Positions 8,018 through 17,003 are shown, numbered from the stretch's first letter. The stretch is DNA of 35,569 bases from CAZART01 sp964487555 (GCA_964487555.1 CAZART010000050.1:1-35569); one strand, 5' to 3'. Notes: generated by a model not told the origin, from the sequence alone. Numbers and translations: made by a program.

Positions 8018-10567
8018 ATGCACCGCACCGCGCGTCTATCCCTGCTCGTGCTCGTCCTTGCCCTGCTCCCGGCCCAGCTCTTTGCCACCGATCTGGATGT
8101 CACGAAAACCGCCGACCAGGAAACCGCCGCCGTCGGCGATACGATCGCGTTCACCATCGTCGTCGACAACACGAGCACCTTCGGCGGCGGCCCGCTTCCC
8201 AGCAGTGTCGACCTCTTCGACCGCTTCACATCCGGGCTGATGTGGATCGACATATCGGGCGACATCACGCCGGCAGACTGCGCGGCTATCGCCGAGGGCG
8301 ATGGGTTCGACTGCACCTTCGACATCGAGGCGGGGCAGGTCAAGACGGCGACGGTGACTTTCGTCGTAACGGAGGCGGGCGAGCAGGAGAACGCGGTCTC
8401 CGTTGCACCCACCATTGGCGATCCCGACCCAAGCGACAACGAGGCGGCGGCCACCGTGGCCGTAGAGGATACATCTCAGGCAGAACTACAGATCACAAAG
8501 ACGGCGGACGAGGACGAGGTCGTCGTCGGAGACACCGTGCACTATACCATCGAGGTCGAAAACCTCGGTCCAGGAACAGCCCTCGACGCAAGGCTGACCG
8601 ACATCTCGGACGCCGGGCAGCTCGAATACCTGAGCGACGATGCCGGCTGTACGCATGAGGTCTCCGGGATCCAGAACATCGTGGACTGCGACCTGAGCGA
8701 TTTGGCGCCGGGCGAAACGAAGGTGGTCGAGATCGCCTTCATCGTGCTACAGGAGGGTCAGCTCGAGAATAGGGCAGGCGTCGCAGGCGACAACACAGGC
8801 CTGGTCTTCGACACGGCTACAATCACGGCGACCCCGGAGCGTGCGGAGCTACGCATTACGAAGGTCCCGGGGGAGGATTCCGTAGCTGTGGGAGGCACCG
8901 CGACGTTCCTCATCGAGGTAGAAAACCTCGGGCCAGGAACTGCCGTCGACGTGTTGCTGACTGACTTCTCGGACGCCAGTCAGTTGCGGTTCGAAGGCGC
9001 CACCGCCGACTGTTTCGACACGGACCGCTTGGGGAGGACGAACATGATCGAATGCAGCCTCGGCGATCTGGCCCCCGGCGATAAGGTCGTCATCGAGACG
9101 GCTTTTATCGTTTTGAAGGGGGGTGAGATCGAGAACCAGGTGGGAGTCGAAGGCTCCAACGCCGATAATGTCAGTGAGGCCGCGAGGATCACAGGGATGC
9201 CGATCCCGGAGCTGCAGATCACGAAGACGGCCGACGTCATCCAGGGGGATCTTGGAGACGTCATCACCTACACGATCACCGTCGAAAACATTGGGAGCGG
9301 CGTCGCTGAAGAGGTTTCTGTTCGAGACCTCTTCGAGGACGATGTCCTGGGCTTCATCGACGGGTCTGCCGGGTGTGAACAAGTGGAGGGCGCATTCGGA
9401 AATACTATCGATTGCGACGTAGGTGACCTGGCGCCGGACGAGACGGCCTCCGTCGACATTGTTTTCGTGGTCACGGAAATTCTCGCTACCACCGTAAACA
9501 ACACCGGCTCGGCAAGGGCCGAGAATCACGATTCCGTCGCAGATGGCATATCGCTCGACATAGGACACCTCGAAGTGCGTACGTTGCTGCACGGCGCGGC
9601 TTTCCCTGGTTTCGAAAAATCCGACAAGGGACGTCAGGGGGGGCGGCAGGGCGTGGACGTGTACGTCGACAGCCTGCTCCTTGCCGAGAACCTCGCACCC
9701 GGCGCGAGCGCGTCGATCTCCGGCTTCCCACTCGGCGCCATCTCGCCCTACGTCCACGTCGTACCCACCAGCGCCCCGCTCGACGACGCCGTCCTCGCCC
9801 AACAACGCGACTTCTTCACTGGCGAGATCACCGGCACCGACTTCCATCTGCCCGACACCTACGCGCTCATCCTCGCCGGTCCCGAGGACAGTCCCACGCT
9901 GCTTCTCCAGCGCGAGGCCCGCTTCGAGGCGGAGAACCCCATGCAAATGGATGTCTTCTTTGCCCACGCCGCGCCGGACGCCCCGGCGCTCAGCATCCGG
10001 CTGTTCGATTCAACTGAAAGCCTCGTTGAGGAAGTCGAGTTCGGCGCGCTCACCGGATACTCCGCTCTCGCGCCCGCAACCCACACCCTCGAAGTGATCA
10101 ACATGTCAGGCGAGGTGCTCGACGTGTTCGAAGTGAATCTGTCCGGCCGACAAGGCGAGGCATTGGCACTGATCATCGCCCCGGGCGAAGGCGGCACCTC
10201 GGGCGACGTGGCCCTCGTCGTCCTCGACGCCGAAGGCAACGCCTCCGATTCGCCGGTGGTAACCGCGACAGAGGCTGAGGAGCTGCCTGAACGATTCGCG
10301 CTGCACGGCAGCTACCCCAATCCGTTCAACCCAACCACGACGCTGCGTTTCGACCTGCCCGAGCCGGCTTCCGTGCGCGTGGCGGTCTATGACCTGCTAG
10401 GACGACGCGTACTGGAACTCCCGGCTCAGCCGATGTCGGCCGGATTTGACCGTACCATATTCCTCGACGGCTCGTCCCTGGCTTCGGGAATCTATCTCTA
10501 TAGCGTCTCAGCCACGCTCGGACCCACGACGACGGCCAGAACCAGACCCCTGGTCGTGATGAAATGA
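8018..10567 (+). CDS. Secreted four-DUF11-repeat, DUF4397, T9SS-sorted surface protein
   Basis: An 849-residue exported protein. Signal peptide about 1-24 (ends LFA-T). Four DUF11-type immunoglobulin-like repeats start near residues 26, 157, 278 and 398, each with [IV]TK-x8-VGD-x5-[FY]-x-I-x-V-[ED]N and most with a paired-cysteine loop ending in CDL or CSL plus LAPG. A DUF4397 domain spans about 520-740 (DVYVD, YVHVVP, DTYALILAGPEDSPTL). The C-terminal 90 residues (about 760-849) form a T9SS type-A-like sorting domain with SYPNPFNPTTTLRFDLPEP, VYDLLGRRV and SGIYLYSV. It is expected on the cell surface or released; DUF11 repeats are usually structural or adhesive, and that role is inference. 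It follows the two-component pair on the same strand and is duplicated by the next gene. Confidence 0.92.
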   Translation: MHRTARLSLLVLVLALLPAQLFATDLDVTKTADQETAAVGDTIAFTIVVDNTSTFGGGPLPSSVDLFDRFTSGLMWIDISGDITPADCAAIAEGDGFDCTFDIEAGQVKTATVTFVVTEAGEQENAVSVAPTIGDPDPSDNEAAATVAVEDTSQAELQITKTADEDEVVVGDTVHYTIEVENLGPGTALDARLTDISDAGQLEYLSDDAGCTHEVSGIQNIVDCDLSDLAPGETKVVEIAFIVLQEGQLENRAGVAGDNTGLVFDTATITATPERAELRITKVPGEDSVAVGGTATFLIEVENLGPGTAVDVLLTDFSDASQLRFEGATADCFDTDRLGRTNMIECSLGDLAPGDKVVIETAFIVLKGGEIENQVGVEGSNADNVSEAARITGMPIPELQITKTADVIQGDLGDVITYTITVENIGSGVAEEVSVRDLFEDDVLGFIDGSAGCEQVEGAFGNTIDCDVGDLAPDETASVDIVFVVTEILATTVNNTGSARAENHDSVADGISLDIGHLEVRTLLHGAAFPGFEKSDKGRQGGRQGVDVYVDSLLLAENLAPGASASISGFPLGAISPYVHVVPTSAPLDDAVLAQQRDFFTGEITGTDFHLPDTYALILAGPEDSPTLLLQREARFEAENPMQMDVFFAHAAPDAPALSIRLFDSTESLVEEVEFGALTGYSALAPATHTLEVINMSGEVLDVFEVNLSGRQGEALALIIAPGEGGTSGDVALVVLDAEGNASDSPVVTATEAEELPERFALHGSYPNPFNPTTTLRFDLPEPASVRVAVYDLLGRRVLELPAQPMSAGFDRTIFLDGSSLASGIYLYSVSATLGPTTTARTRPLVVMK

Positions 10568-10702
10568 CGATCGAAAGAACCAATGTGACCCGCCCGCGTC
10601 CCCGCCGCTGAGACGAGGGCACATCCCTCCTCCTGCGAAAGCGTTCACGTCGACCGACGAGTTCATGCTCGGTCCGGCCAATCATCCGGATCAACGGCAT
10701 AT

Positions 10703-10747
10703 TGGCGAAATACCGCGATACCGCCGGATGCGGGTGGCCGCTACCTT
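10703..10747 (+). promoter_or_regulatory. Candidate operator/promoter module upstream of second DUF11 protein
   Basis: Second copy of the GGCG-N14-CGCC block (10703-10725), followed after 14 bases by GCTACCTT (10740-10747). It lies 58 bp before the ATG at 10784, against 80 bp in the first copy, so the module is conserved while the leader length is not. Flanking sequence is otherwise largely dissimilar, which favours a functional site over simple leftover duplication. Confidence 0.5.
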
Positions 10748-10783
10748 AACCAGACCGGTTGATCCCACCTAACGAGGCCGCCA

Positions 10784-12979
10784 ATGTGCGCTGCTAGACT
10801 ATCGCTCCTCTCGCTCGTCGTTGCCCTCGTGTCGGCGGCCCCTCTCTACGCCACCGACCTGGCGGTCACCAAATCGGCTGATAAAGACACCGTCGTCGTC
10901 GGCGACACGCTGACGTTCACCATCGTCATAGACAACACGAGCACGTTTGGCGGCGGCCCGCTTCCTACCGGCGTCGACCTCTTTGACCGCCACACGCCCG
11001 GGCTACGTTGGCTAGATATTGCCGGCGACATCGCACTTTCCGACTGTCAGGAGACCGAGGCAGACGACGGGTTCGACTGCAGCTTCGACATCGCGGCGGG
11101 AGAGGTCAAAACGGCAACGGTTTCATTCATCGTGACGGAAGCGGGCGAGCAGAGCAACGGCGTTTCGGCGGTACCCACAATCGGCGATCCCGACCCGAAC
11201 AACAACGAGGCGGAGGCGGTGGTGACCGTGGAAGAGCCGCCGGAAGCGGAACTGCGTGTGACGAAGACGGCGGACATGGACACGGTCACCGTCGGAGATA
11301 TCGTGACGTTTACCATTGAAGTGGAGAACTTGGGCTCGGTGGTGGCCGAAGACGTGAAGCTGACCGATCTTTCGGACACAGCACAGCTCCAATTCGAGAG
11401 CGCCAGTCCCGGTTGCGTGAACGAGGCCACTGAGACGACGAACATTGTGGAGTGCGACCTCGTTGGGCTGATCCCTGGAGAGACAGGGGTGGTCGAGATC
11501 ACGTTTACGGCACTAGAGCGAGGCGAGATCGAAAACGCCGTCGGTGTTTCCGGTTCGAACACCGGGGATGAGGTCAGCGACCACGTTACCATTCTGGCGG
11601 GAGAACCGGAGTTGCGCATCATGAAGACCGCCGACCCGGATCCTCCCGAGATTGGCCAGCTGGTCACGTATACCATCACGGTCGAGAACACGGGTAATCT
11701 CGTGGCCGAGGACGTATCTATCGAAGACCGCTTCTTGACTGGCGACTTGTTTTTCGCCGATGCCATTGGGTGTGACTTCAAAAGGGATCCCAACGGTTTT
11801 GGTACCGTCGAGTGCGAAGTCGGCGACTTAGAGCCGGGAGGGACGGCGTCCGTCGAGCTCGATTTCTGGGTTATGAATGCCAGTATATTTGGACTTGCTG
11901 TAGGCAATACAGGTTCTGCACGTGCGGCAAACCACGAACGCGTCACATATATCCTGGAGCTGGGCGTACTCCTTTTTGACGCGGATGTAGTATCCGGCAT
12001 CTTCTTTGAATCGCGGGATGACGCCGGAGACAAGCGCGGCGGTCAACGTGCCAGCCAGCAGAAGTTCGACGTCTACGTCGATAGTCTGATATTCATCGAC
12101 GGACTTGAATCGGGTATGGCCACATCCATGACCGACTTCCCGCTTGGTGCCATCGCTCCGTTCATCCACGTCGTCCCCACCGGCGGCGACCTCACCGACG
12201 CTATCCTGGCCGAGCAGGTCGATTTCTTCACCGGCGAGCTCGCCGGCGATGATTTCTTTCTCCCTGACACCTACGTGCTACTCATCGCCGGTCCGGAGGA
12301 TAGTCCCACCCTGCTCCTCCAGCGCGACGCCCGCTTCGAAGCGCAAGACCCCGCGGAGGTGGACATTTTCTTCGTTCACGCGGCCCCGAACGCCCCGGCG
12401 CTCAGCCTTCGCCGGTTCGACACCGGCGAGATGCTCACCGACGACCTCACCTTCGGCGCCGTCACCGACTACACGAGTCTTACGCCTGCAATCTACACGC
12501 TCGAAGCGACCAACACGGACGGCGACGTGCTCGACGTGTTCGAGATCGACGTCTCGAATCGGCAAGGGGAGGCATCAGCGCTGATCATCGCCCCGATCGA
12601 AGGCGACACCCCGGACGACGTGGCCCTCGTCGTCCTCGACGCCGAAGGGAACGCCTCCGCGTCGCCGATTGTCACCGCTGCCAAGACCGAGCAGATACCA
12701 GAGCGATTCGCTCTTCACGGCAGCTACCCCAATCCGTTCAATCCTACGACGACCCTGCGTTTCGACCTGCCCGAACCGGCAGAAGTACGCGTTGAGGTCT
12801 ACGACATGCTTGGACGACGCGTGCTGGAACTCACGCCGCGCCCGATGCCGGCCGGCTTCAACCGCACGATGCCGGTCGATGGCTCTTCGCTGGCATCGGG
12901 GATCTACCTCTACAGTGTCTCGGCCACGGCGGGAACCACGACGACAACTCAAACCGGTCGCCTGGTCGTGCTGAAATGA
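10784..12979 (+). CDS. Secreted three-DUF11-repeat, DUF4397, T9SS-sorted surface protein
   Basis: A 731-residue paralog of the preceding gene with the same order of parts but one DUF11 repeat fewer. Signal peptide about 1-23 (ends LYA-T). DUF11 repeats begin near residues 26, 155 and 275, then DUF4397 at about 395-620 (DVYVDSLIF, FIHVVPTGGD, DTYVLLIAGPEDSPTL), then the T9SS-type sorting domain from about 645 (SYPNPFNPTTTLRFDLPEP, SGIYLYSV). DUF4397 and the sorting domain are close to the neighbour; the repeats have diverged more. GAGG sits six bases before the ATG. No intrinsic terminator was found after the stop. A tandem duplication followed by loss or gain of one repeat explains the pair. 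Confidence 0.92.
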   Translation: MCAARLSLLSLVVALVSAAPLYATDLAVTKSADKDTVVVGDTLTFTIVIDNTSTFGGGPLPTGVDLFDRHTPGLRWLDIAGDIALSDCQETEADDGFDCSFDIAAGEVKTATVSFIVTEAGEQSNGVSAVPTIGDPDPNNNEAEAVVTVEEPPEAELRVTKTADMDTVTVGDIVTFTIEVENLGSVVAEDVKLTDLSDTAQLQFESASPGCVNEATETTNIVECDLVGLIPGETGVVEITFTALERGEIENAVGVSGSNTGDEVSDHVTILAGEPELRIMKTADPDPPEIGQLVTYTITVENTGNLVAEDVSIEDRFLTGDLFFADAIGCDFKRDPNGFGTVECEVGDLEPGGTASVELDFWVMNASIFGLAVGNTGSARAANHERVTYILELGVLLFDADVVSGIFFESRDDAGDKRGGQRASQQKFDVYVDSLIFIDGLESGMATSMTDFPLGAIAPFIHVVPTGGDLTDAILAEQVDFFTGELAGDDFFLPDTYVLLIAGPEDSPTLLLQRDARFEAQDPAEVDIFFVHAAPNAPALSLRRFDTGEMLTDDLTFGAVTDYTSLTPAIYTLEATNTDGDVLDVFEIDVSNRQGEASALIIAPIEGDTPDDVALVVLDAEGNASASPIVTAAKTEQIPERFALHGSYPNPFNPTTTLRFDLPEPAEVRVEVYDMLGRRVLELTPRPMPAGFNRTMPVDGSSLASGIYLYSVSATAGTTTTTQTGRLVVLK

Positions 12980-13039
12980 ATATCGAGAGACCGACAAGGC
13001 TCGTCGACAAGCACACTGTCAAGCCTCGATCTTGCGATG

Positions 13040-13425
13040 GTCGCCCCGATTCGTCACCTATATAGGCGTGGCACGTCGATCGGAACGTTTCCGGCCATCT
13101 TTTGGAAGACCTTTTCCTAGTAGCCGTTTCGGTAGCCGCGCCGCTCCTCGTTGCGCTCGTAGCGCCCGCGGCCCAGGTGATCGGCCTGCTCGCCTTCTAC
13201 GTGCTTTTGAATGATCGTCTGCCGAGTCGCATGATTTCACCGATCAGATCTTCGGCCTCTTCACGGCCGTTGAGCGCGTCGAAGAGCAGTTTGCTCGTCC
13301 GCTCGGAGGACGGTACTTTGTATGCCATAGGTGTCGCCTCTTCTGGGTTGTTTCCTATTCACGGCTTCAAAAACCTACTCAGAGTGGCGGCACCTTCTCA
13401 ATTTTTACACACAGCCTGGGACATT
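13040..13425 (-). mobile_element. IS256-family insertion sequence relic with broken transposase N-terminus
   Basis: On the minus strand an ATG at 13328 opens MAYKVPSSERTSKLLFDALN and reaches a stop after about 43 codons. Shifting frame continues the reading as EGEQADHLGRGRYERNEE, RRGYRNGY, an in-frame TAG, then NVPIDVPRLY. This is the conserved N-terminal part of IS256/Mutator-type transposases (normally EGE-x-LGRERYER and RRGYRNGY). The catalytic DDE part is absent: similarity ends near 13050. Upstream of the transposase start, 13405-13425 reads on the minus strand as TGTCCCAGGCTGTGTAAAAA, which resembles an IS256-family terminal inverted repeat. At least one frameshift, one stop and a large 3' deletion make it inactive. 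Confidence 0.8.
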
Positions 13426-13524
13426 AGCGTTCCGAAAAGAAAGCACCGTCCTGCTATACCATCGATGCCATCGCTGGCAGAATGGGGACGTCCAGTACGG
13501 CCCTGAGCACTATAGGGGAGGGGT

Positions 13525-13920
13525 ATGGATTCTATATCTACTCATCTATCTTCCGCTCTTCGTGAAAGAATAGGGGACGAATGCCTCCAATTCCGTAGGG
13601 TATGTCGTGGGTTGGGGAAACTGACATGGACCGTTGCTTTAGGGATCGCTTTTACAGTGCTGGCCCGAGGTGTGGCCACGGCGCAGGTCCCAACTGGACA
13701 AGCAATGCTCCGGTTCGAGCATCTTCAGGTCGATCTGCCCTATTTCTCGCCGACCTCCATCGTACAGGATCACCAGGGTTTTCTGTGGATCGGGACGCTC
13801 CGCGGCCTTTATAAATACGATGGCTATCAATTTACCAGTTACCGGGTTCAGCCACGGTTTCATTGGGGCGGGCTTCGGCGCGCGATTCTAAACGCGACCG
13901 GACGCAGCACCGACAGCTAA
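13525..13920 (+). pseudogene. N-terminal relic of a second propeller-type histidine kinase
   Basis: A 131-codon frame with a signal/anchor (LTWTVALGIAFTVLARGVATAQ region, quoted in part: VALGIAFTVLARGVATAQ) followed by exactly one Reg_prop blade: FEHLQVDLPYFSPTSIVQDH then GFLWIGTLRGLYKYDGYQF. This corresponds to the first blade of the complete kinase (GFIWLGTADGLVRYDGYEF). About 45 unrelated residues follow to the stop; the other 13 blades, the Y_Y_Y domain and the kinase core are missing. It lies just after the IS256 relic and mirrors the kinase on the other side of the surface-protein pair. A truncated gene is far more likely than a functional mini-protein. Confidence 0.8.
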
Positions 13921-14079
13921 AACAGTCTCAGCACGAACAGAGAACACAGTTTATGAAGATCCATTTCATCGCGGCGGTATTATTCCGTGCGGGCCGGCAG
14001 GCTGAATGAGTGCAACTGTATGTCGTTGAAAAAGGGGCACAACACGAGCCTGTTACACCGCCCTGGAGCCCAATACGAG

Positions 14080-15696
14080 ATGTCCTCCATGTGGAACGCA
14101 AGCTACATACTCGCATCATTCGTTCTGAGCGGCTGCGTGCTCTCGATCGAGCCGGTCGTTTCGGAATCTGAGGCGACCTTCGACGCGCGGTTGCTTGGCA
14201 GCTGGGAGAGCGAGGACGGGTCGGAGCGTGCGGTCGTCTCACGCGCCGCAGATGCCGACTATGCCATCGCGTATACCGACGAGGACGGCAAGACCGGCCA
14301 CTTCGAGGCGCGGCTCGGACGGCTCGGGGAGCAGCTGATTCTGGATGTCTGGCCTGCAGCGCGCGAAGGCGACATGGCCGGGCCGGACGCCGGTCTCTGG
14401 CTGGTGGGGCACTTGCCGCTTGCACTCACGCTCGAGGCTGATGCCTTGCAGATTGCGGAGCTGGACGCGGATATGATGCTCACCGCGCTCCGTGCCGGCG
14501 ACGTGCGCCTGACCTACACGCGCTACAACGACCGGCTGATCCTCCTGGACAAGACGGACGCGCTCCGCCGGGCTCTGACAGCATATCTCCGGAGGCCGGC
14601 CGTCCTGATGACCTACACCTGGCGCCGTACGCAGGGACGTCCGGCCCCGGTTGCAGAGCCTGCAGGCCGTATTCCCTGCTTCGAGGCGTCGACCTGGCCC
14701 GAGGCCGACAGCCTGTTCCACCGCGACCCGCGCTGGGTCGGCGCCGACGGCGCCTATTCGATCGACCTCGGGCAGGGACGGACACTTTGGCTCTTCGGCG
14801 ACACGTGGGTCGATCCGACAGGGCGACACATGAGACAGGGCGCGCGCATGATCCGCAATAGCGTGGCCATTCAGACCGGATCGGATCCATCACGATCGGA
14901 CCTGACGTTCTACTGGCGCGATACCCCGCAGGGCGAACCCGCCCCGTTCTTTGCGGATGAAGAAGATGCCTGGTTCTGGCCGGGGCACGGCATCCGCCTC
15001 GGGGAACGTCTCCTCCTTTTCTTGATGCGAATCCGTAGCTCGCAGATCGGTCTCGGGTTCGAGCCGGCCGGTTGGCGTGCGGTGATGGTGAGCAACCCGG
15101 ATGAGGCGCCGTCCGCATGGCGCGTGAGTCGGCTTGACACGCCACGGAATATGCTGGGTGTCGTGGTGGGATCGGCCAGCGTCCTCCGCTTGGATGAGCA
15201 CGTCTATGCCTTCGGCTCGCAGGAGACCGTAAAGTCACACCCGATGTATGTCGCCCGGTGGCCCGTCGAAGCTGCCCGGCGTGGCGATCTTCGGGCGCCG
15301 GAGTGGTGGGCCGGCGTCGATGTAGAATGGATACCGGATACCTCGCTCACCGCGCGCTGGCCCGCGTTCGAGAACGGTCAGACGGAGCTCACCGTCCATT
15401 ACGACAGCGTTTCGCACCAGTTTCTAGGGGTGCAACACGTCGGCTTTGGGCCGGCGGATCTCACACTCCGGGCGGCTCCCGACGTGATGGGCCCCTGGAC
15501 CGAACCGAGGATGATCTACCGACCGGCGGCGTACTACCGGCCCAACATCATGATCTACGCCGCCAAGGCACACCCGCAGCTCACCGGTGCGAACCTGGTG
15601 CTGACCTACGCTACCAATACCTTCGAATTCGCTGAGCACCTGACCGACAGCCGGATTTACTATCCCCGCTTCGTGCGCCTGGCACGGTGCAGGTAG
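14080..15696 (+). CDS. DUF4185-like lipoprotein
   Basis: A 538-residue lipoprotein: lipobox VLSGC with Cys19 when read from the ATG at 14080. A longer frame opens at a GTG at 13987 but would bury the signal peptide 31 residues in, so it is rejected; ATG 14089 is also possible. The first 180 residues resemble the small lipid-anchored beta-sandwich proteins with LLGSWESEDGSERAVV and a later TRYNDRLILLDKTD. The remainder, beginning around residue 220, resembles DUF4185 five-bladed propellers (GRTLWLFGDTWVDP near 236, then NSVAIQTG and later YAFGSQETVKSHPMYVARW), a fold related to glycoside hydrolases. No catalytic acidic pair can be assigned with confidence, so an enzymatic role is not claimed. 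It stands alone on the plus strand between relics. Confidence 0.78.
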   Translation: MSSMWNASYILASFVLSGCVLSIEPVVSESEATFDARLLGSWESEDGSERAVVSRAADADYAIAYTDEDGKTGHFEARLGRLGEQLILDVWPAAREGDMAGPDAGLWLVGHLPLALTLEADALQIAELDADMMLTALRAGDVRLTYTRYNDRLILLDKTDALRRALTAYLRRPAVLMTYTWRRTQGRPAPVAEPAGRIPCFEASTWPEADSLFHRDPRWVGADGAYSIDLGQGRTLWLFGDTWVDPTGRHMRQGARMIRNSVAIQTGSDPSRSDLTFYWRDTPQGEPAPFFADEEDAWFWPGHGIRLGERLLLFLMRIRSSQIGLGFEPAGWRAVMVSNPDEAPSAWRVSRLDTPRNMLGVVVGSASVLRLDEHVYAFGSQETVKSHPMYVARWPVEAARRGDLRAPEWWAGVDVEWIPDTSLTARWPAFENGQTELTVHYDSVSHQFLGVQHVGFGPADLTLRAAPDVMGPWTEPRMIYRPAAYYRPNIMIYAAKAHPQLTGANLVLTYATNTFEFAEHLTDSRIYYPRFVRLARCR

Positions 15697-16116
15697 CAAT
15701 CCGAACCTTCATCTTGTCCCGATAAATCAGTTCTCACGGCCTGAGGCCCGACATAAGTGTACGCAAGGCTATTACCTTGGCCATGTCGTTGCTAGCCTCG
15801 TATTGCTCACGTCGGCCGGCGGATGCATCGGTGCGGATCGTCCACGCCTCGGTCGAGTTCACCGGCGAATGGTGCGTTCACTGATGCATTGCGGCGGGCG
15901 ATCGCTGCGCAAAATAGCAGTCCGGACTGCAGGCAACGTCGAACCCGTAAAACCCGTTCTTTGCAAGAGCCATACTTTCGCCTCGGAATTATCGTCGAGA
16001 GCGGAACGGGATCGTGATCCGCGAATCGCAGGATACCGGCAGGGCCAGAAGGAGAAGAGCGGTATGTGGCAGGGACTGTCGGGACCGCCTTTTGCCGTTC
16101 CCCGCCGGGACGCTGC
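15697..16116. other. Gene-free stretch
   Basis: No recognisable coding sequence, RNA or repeat was found on either strand between the DUF4185 lipoprotein and the antisense regulator relic. Short open frames here have no recognisable similarity and unlike-coding composition. Confidence 0.5.
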
Positions 16117-16400
16117 CCTCAGACAAGCCTCGCGAATCGCCTTCGAAACGGCCCCGATGGCGTTCTGGACGTGGATCTGGCGTAGATGTGCCGGACGTGG
16201 ATGTCGACCGTATGGGCGCAGGCGAACAGGTTTTCCGCGATGCGCTTGTGTCACCCCGTCCCGGGCATACTGAGAAGGAACGCAACGACGCGCAATGCGA
16301 TGCAGCGATGGGTCCCGAGAACACCATCGAACCCCGTACCGCATGGAACGGCGCTAAAAAGGCGCTGACCCGCAGCCGCTTCCGTCGTGCTCGCCGACAA
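16117..16400 (-). pseudogene. Frameshifted relic of a NarL-type response regulator
   Basis: Reading the minus strand and allowing single-base losses reconstructs the C-terminal half of a regulator paralogous to the intact one at 7243-7887. From 16390 downward: AVRGSMVFSGPIAAS (intact: EVRSGGVPFTAPIAR), SQYARDGVTQ, KRIAENLFACAHTVDIHVRH, IYA, then after a one-base deletion IHVQNAIGAVSKAIREACL (intact: LHVRNGLAAVSKAVRERL). At least two frameshifts separate these blocks, so no functional protein is made. The receiver N-terminus could not be recognised further upstream. It lies antisense to its intact relative and about 8 kb away. Confidence 0.82.
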
Positions 16401-16802
16401 ACTGCGCCCTACCGAAACGGACGTGCTGAAGGCGCTGGAAATCGCCGTTTGGCCGATCAGATTCGTCTGCGCGTTACTCTCAACCGCGCGCTCCGGTTGG
16501 GGCTCGTTCGCTATGCTCACCGTTCCGGCTTTCAATCCAAGAACCGATCCGTCACGAGCGATACGTTGGAGTCTCTTCCAACACGACGGTCTGTGTGCCT
16601 GTATGCCGGCACTTTTCGTAGGATGATACAATCATCTCGGAGTATCGTCCAAAACTGGTCTCCATTCCGCGTGTACATCCTCCACCAAGCAACGAGAATC
16701 GCCCCGGTCCGTCCTCCACGTATAGAAGGGCGTCGGCGTACACAAGCCCGCCTGAGCCGGACGTCAGCCGGCGTGGCACGCCGGCACTCAGCGTCCTTAC
16801 GA
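16401..16802. other. Decayed stretch without assignable gene
   Basis: Should contain the receiver domain of the regulator relic if it were intact, but no receiver motifs could be read in any minus-strand frame. A 17-bp odd palindrome (CCGGCGTG, one base, CACGCCGG) lies around 16770-16786. No RNA gene or complete coding sequence seen. Confidence 0.4.
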
Positions 16803-17003
16803 TTCCAGTCGAACGTTCCTATGGCCCGCGAAACGTCGGTGCGCGTCATCGGCACCACGGCCATCGTCTTGAACACCATTCGCCTGGATGCCGTCGTGGG
16901 TGGCAATGAGGTCACTAATCCTTTCGAGGTGACGGACGTGTATGTGCAGGAAGACGGTACCTGGAAGTTAGCCTCGCTCTCGTTCACTAAACTTGTGCGG
17001 TAA
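16803..17003 (+). pseudogene. C-terminal relic of an NTF2-like (DUF4440/SnoaL-type) protein
   Basis: The last 60 or so codons of a longer open frame read as ARETSVRVIGTTAIVLNTIR, then FEVTDVYVQEDGTWKLASLS. This is the closing beta-sheet of NTF2-like DUF4440 proteins (typically VRVYGDTAVVTG, then RFTDVYVRRDGRWQLVA). The N-terminal helix and first strand are missing, and the upstream part of the same frame overlaps the antisense regulator relic without looking like this family. A truncated relic is the simplest reading. Its stop lies about 70 bp before the next gene. Confidence 0.6.

Noticed and set aside
8849..9967. 372-codon minus-strand open frame opposite the first DUF11 protein
   Set aside because: Shadow of repeat-rich GC coding; no signal peptide or family motif, while the plus frame has clear repeats.
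13968..13989. Possible third copy of the GGCG-N14-CGCC block upstream of the DUF4185 gene
   Set aside because: Only partial similarity in reverse orientation, with insertions and without the spaced TA box.
13921..13990. Small signal-peptide-like frame ATG 13953 (MKIHFIAAVLF...)
   Set aside because: Stops after 17 codons; most likely chance or a fragment, with no supporting similarity.
16014..16802. Long plus-strand frame upstream of the NTF2-like relic as its N-terminus
   Set aside because: This part of the frame overlaps the antisense regulator relic, whose reading is better supported, and lacks NTF2-like helices.
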